NCBI GenBank assembly: GCA_021791235.1
Contig: JAJYXA010000106.1
Coordinates: forward strand, 1-6,404
DNA from: Pseudomonadota bacterium
Lineage (GTDB): Bacteria; Pseudomonadota; Gammaproteobacteria; Burkholderiales; Thiobacillaceae
Reading direction: 5' to 3'
DNA: 6,404 nucleotides
The number at the start of each line of letters is the position of its first letter. Position 1 is the stretch's first letter. The notes beneath the pieces were generated by a model. It made no database searches, was not told where the DNA came from, and worked only from the letters and a program-made list of their open reading frames with translations. Of the stretch, positions 5,061-6,404 are shown piece after piece. A program made the position numbers and the translations under genes.

Positions 5061-6404
5061 TTAAAAGCGGTCAGCCGCTTTTTTCGGGTTCAATATGAAT
5101 TGGCGATACAACAGCGGCAGCATCACCAGCGTCAGCAGGGTGGCGCTGACCAGGCCGCCGATGACGACGATGGCGAGCGGGCGCTGGATTTCGGAACCGG
5201 GTCCGGTCGCGAACAGCAGCGGCACCAGGCCGAAGGCGGCGATGCTGGCGGTCATCAGCACCGGACGCAGGCGGCGCAGCGCGCCGTCGCGCACCACGGC
5301 GTCGCCGTGCAAACCCTGCGCGCGCAGCTGGTTGAAGTGGCTGACCAGCACCACGCCGTTCAGCACCGCGATGCCCAGCAGCGCAATGAAGCCGACCGAG
5401 GCGGGCACCGACAGATACTCGCCCGACGCCCATAGCGCGAAGATGCCGCCGATCAGCGCCAGCGGCACGTTCATCATCACCAGCAGCGCCTGGCGCGCAT
5501 CGCCGAAGGTGACGTAGAGCAGGAAGCCGATCAGCAGCAGCGCCACCGGCACCACGACCATCAGGCGCTTCGCGGCACGCTGCTGGTTCTCGAACTGGCC
5601 GCCCCAGGTGATGCTGTAGCCGGGCGGCAGCTTGACCTGCGCGGCCACGGCGGCTTTCGCATCCTCGACGAAGCTGACCAGGTCGCGCCCGGCGACGTTG
5701 CTCTGCACCACCGTAAAGCGTGCCGCGTTTTCGCGCTTCACCGCCACCGGGCCGTTGGTGCGCTTGAGATGCGCCACCTGGTCGAGGCTGATCTCGCGGC
5801 CGTCCGCCAGGGTCAGGCGCAGCGCCTGCAGCGCATCGGGCGACGCGCGCAAATCGGCAGGGCCGCGCAGCTGCAGCGGAATGCGCCGCCCCTGTTGCTG
5901 GATCGTGCCGATGACTTCGCCCTCGAGTTGCGTGCGCAGCAGCATGGCGATGTCGTCGGCGGACAGGCCGAAACGGGCGGCCGCATTGCGGTCGACTTCC
6001 GCCTGCAGATACTGCACACCCGCGTTCTGCTGGGTATAGACATCGGACGCGCCGGGGACTTTTCCGACCACGCTGAAAATCTCGCCGGTCAGCCGGTTGA
6101 GCGTGGCGAGATCGGGGCCGAAGATCTTGATCGCGATGTCGCCGCGCGAGCCGGTGAGCATTTCCGAGACCCGCATGTCGATCGGCTGGGTGAAGCTGTA
6201 GGCGATGCCGGGGAAGCCCTCGACCACCTTGCGGATTTCCCCGATCAGCCATTCCTTGTCCGGACGGCGCCATTCGGCCATCGGCTTCAGCACCAGGAAG
6301 GTATCGGTGTCGTTGAGGCTCATCGGGTCGAGCCCGAGTTCGTCGGCACCGGCGCGCGCGACGATGCGGCGGATCTCCGGCACGTTCTTCAGCAGCGCCT
6401 GCTG
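5061..6404 (-). CDS. Heavy-metal efflux RND transporter (CzcA/CusA family), C-terminal 447 residues
   Basis: The frame enters from the right edge and ends at TAA 5063-5061. It covers about the last two-fifths of a protein that is usually about 1,030-1,060 residues. In fragment numbering, 1-275 is periplasmic porter/docking domain, with family-type stretches SLNDTDTFLVLKP (29-41), FTQPIDMRVSEMLTGSRGDIAIKIFG (71-96) and RNAAARFGLSADD (139-151). Five membrane helices follow at about 279-301, 305-327, 334-356, 380-400 and 406-429, equivalent to TM8-12. The RND signature RLRPVLMTASIAAFGLVPLL (378-397) continues into FATGPGSEIQRPL. It is an inner-membrane proton-driven exporter of metal cations. 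The proton-relay region of TM4 is outside the window and substrate is not assignable. In czcCBA operons the outer membrane gene comes first; here it comes after the pump. Confidence 0.95.
   Translation of the reverse strand, partial: QQALLKNVPEIRRIVARAGADELGLDPMSLNDTDTFLVLKPMAEWRRPDKEWLIGEIRKVVEGFPGIAYSFTQPIDMRVSEMLTGSRGDIAIKIFGPDLATLNRLTGEIFSVVGKVPGASDVYTQQNAGVQYLQAEVDRNAAARFGLSADDIAMLLRTQLEGEVIGTIQQQGRRIPLQLRGPADLRASPDALQALRLTLADGREISLDQVAHLKRTNGPVAVKRENAARFTVVQSNVAGRDLVSFVEDAKAAVAAQVKLPPGYSITWGGQFENQQRAAKRLMVVVPVALLLIGFLLYVTFGDARQALLVMMNVPLALIGGIFALWASGEYLSVPASVGFIALLGIAVLNGVVLVSHFNQLRAQGLHGDAVVRDGALRRLRPVLMTASIAAFGLVPLLFATGPGSEIQRPLAIVVIGGLVSATLLTLVMLPLLYRQFILNPKKAADRF
5063..5084. terminator. 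Bidirectional terminator-like hairpin at the RND stop codon
   Basis: AAAAGCGG (5063-5070) and CCGCTTTT (5075-5082) pair around TCAG. On the plus strand the right arm runs into a T6 tract (5079-5084). On the minus strand only four T's are present, and these lie in the last codons and stop of the RND gene. It is therefore better as a plus-strand terminator, although no plus-strand gene is known upstream. It may weaken read-through from pump to outer membrane factor. Confidence 0.45.

Overview
The window is GC-rich (roughly two-thirds G+C by eye), densely coded chromosomal DNA. The protein types, codon use and signals suggest a betaproteobacterium, perhaps of the Nitrosomonadales or Rhodocyclales type. 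That placement is an inference: no ribosomal RNA or other decisive taxonomic marker is present.

Layout. (1) Positions 1-1512, minus strand: a small DUF971 protein is followed six bases later, in the same reading frame, by a radical SAM enzyme whose 3' end lies off the left edge. The radical SAM protein resembles what I recall of the CUAEP/CCAEP-tail (seleno)protein family. A terminator-like hairpin sits inside its first codons. (2) Positions 1513-1816: a 304-base spacer with a complete tRNA-Arg(CCG) on the minus strand and divergent promoters, one for the tRNA and one with a perfect TATAAT for the cytochrome gene. (3) Positions 1817-3559, plus strand: a membrane-anchored dihaem cytochrome c5, then a spacer with a strong hairpin and a possible 17-codon ORF, then a zinc-ribbon/transmembrane/Sel1-repeat protein closed by a good intrinsic terminator that overlaps its stop codon. 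(4) Positions 3564-6404, minus strand: the C-terminal part of a heavy-metal-efflux RND pump (CzcA/CusA family, 5' end off the right edge), a 222-base spacer, then a TolC/CzcC-type outer membrane factor. The two minus-strand genes probably form the inner-membrane and outer-membrane parts of one metal efflux pump. The periplasmic adaptor is not in view and may lie to the right.

The familiar genes look ordinary. The unusual content is structural. A near-perfect 46-base palindrome (two 22-base arms) encodes the linker between the two haem domains of the cytochrome. A 138-base imperfect palindrome, exactly bracketed by an 8-base direct repeat, fills most of the spacer between pump and outer membrane factor. 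Its base changes all preserve G-U pairing on the plus strand, and a terminator with a T6 run on that strand follows it. It could be an inserted MITE-like repeat, a structured RNA, or both. These structures, and the possible selenocysteine tail just off the left edge, are the best targets for follow-up.
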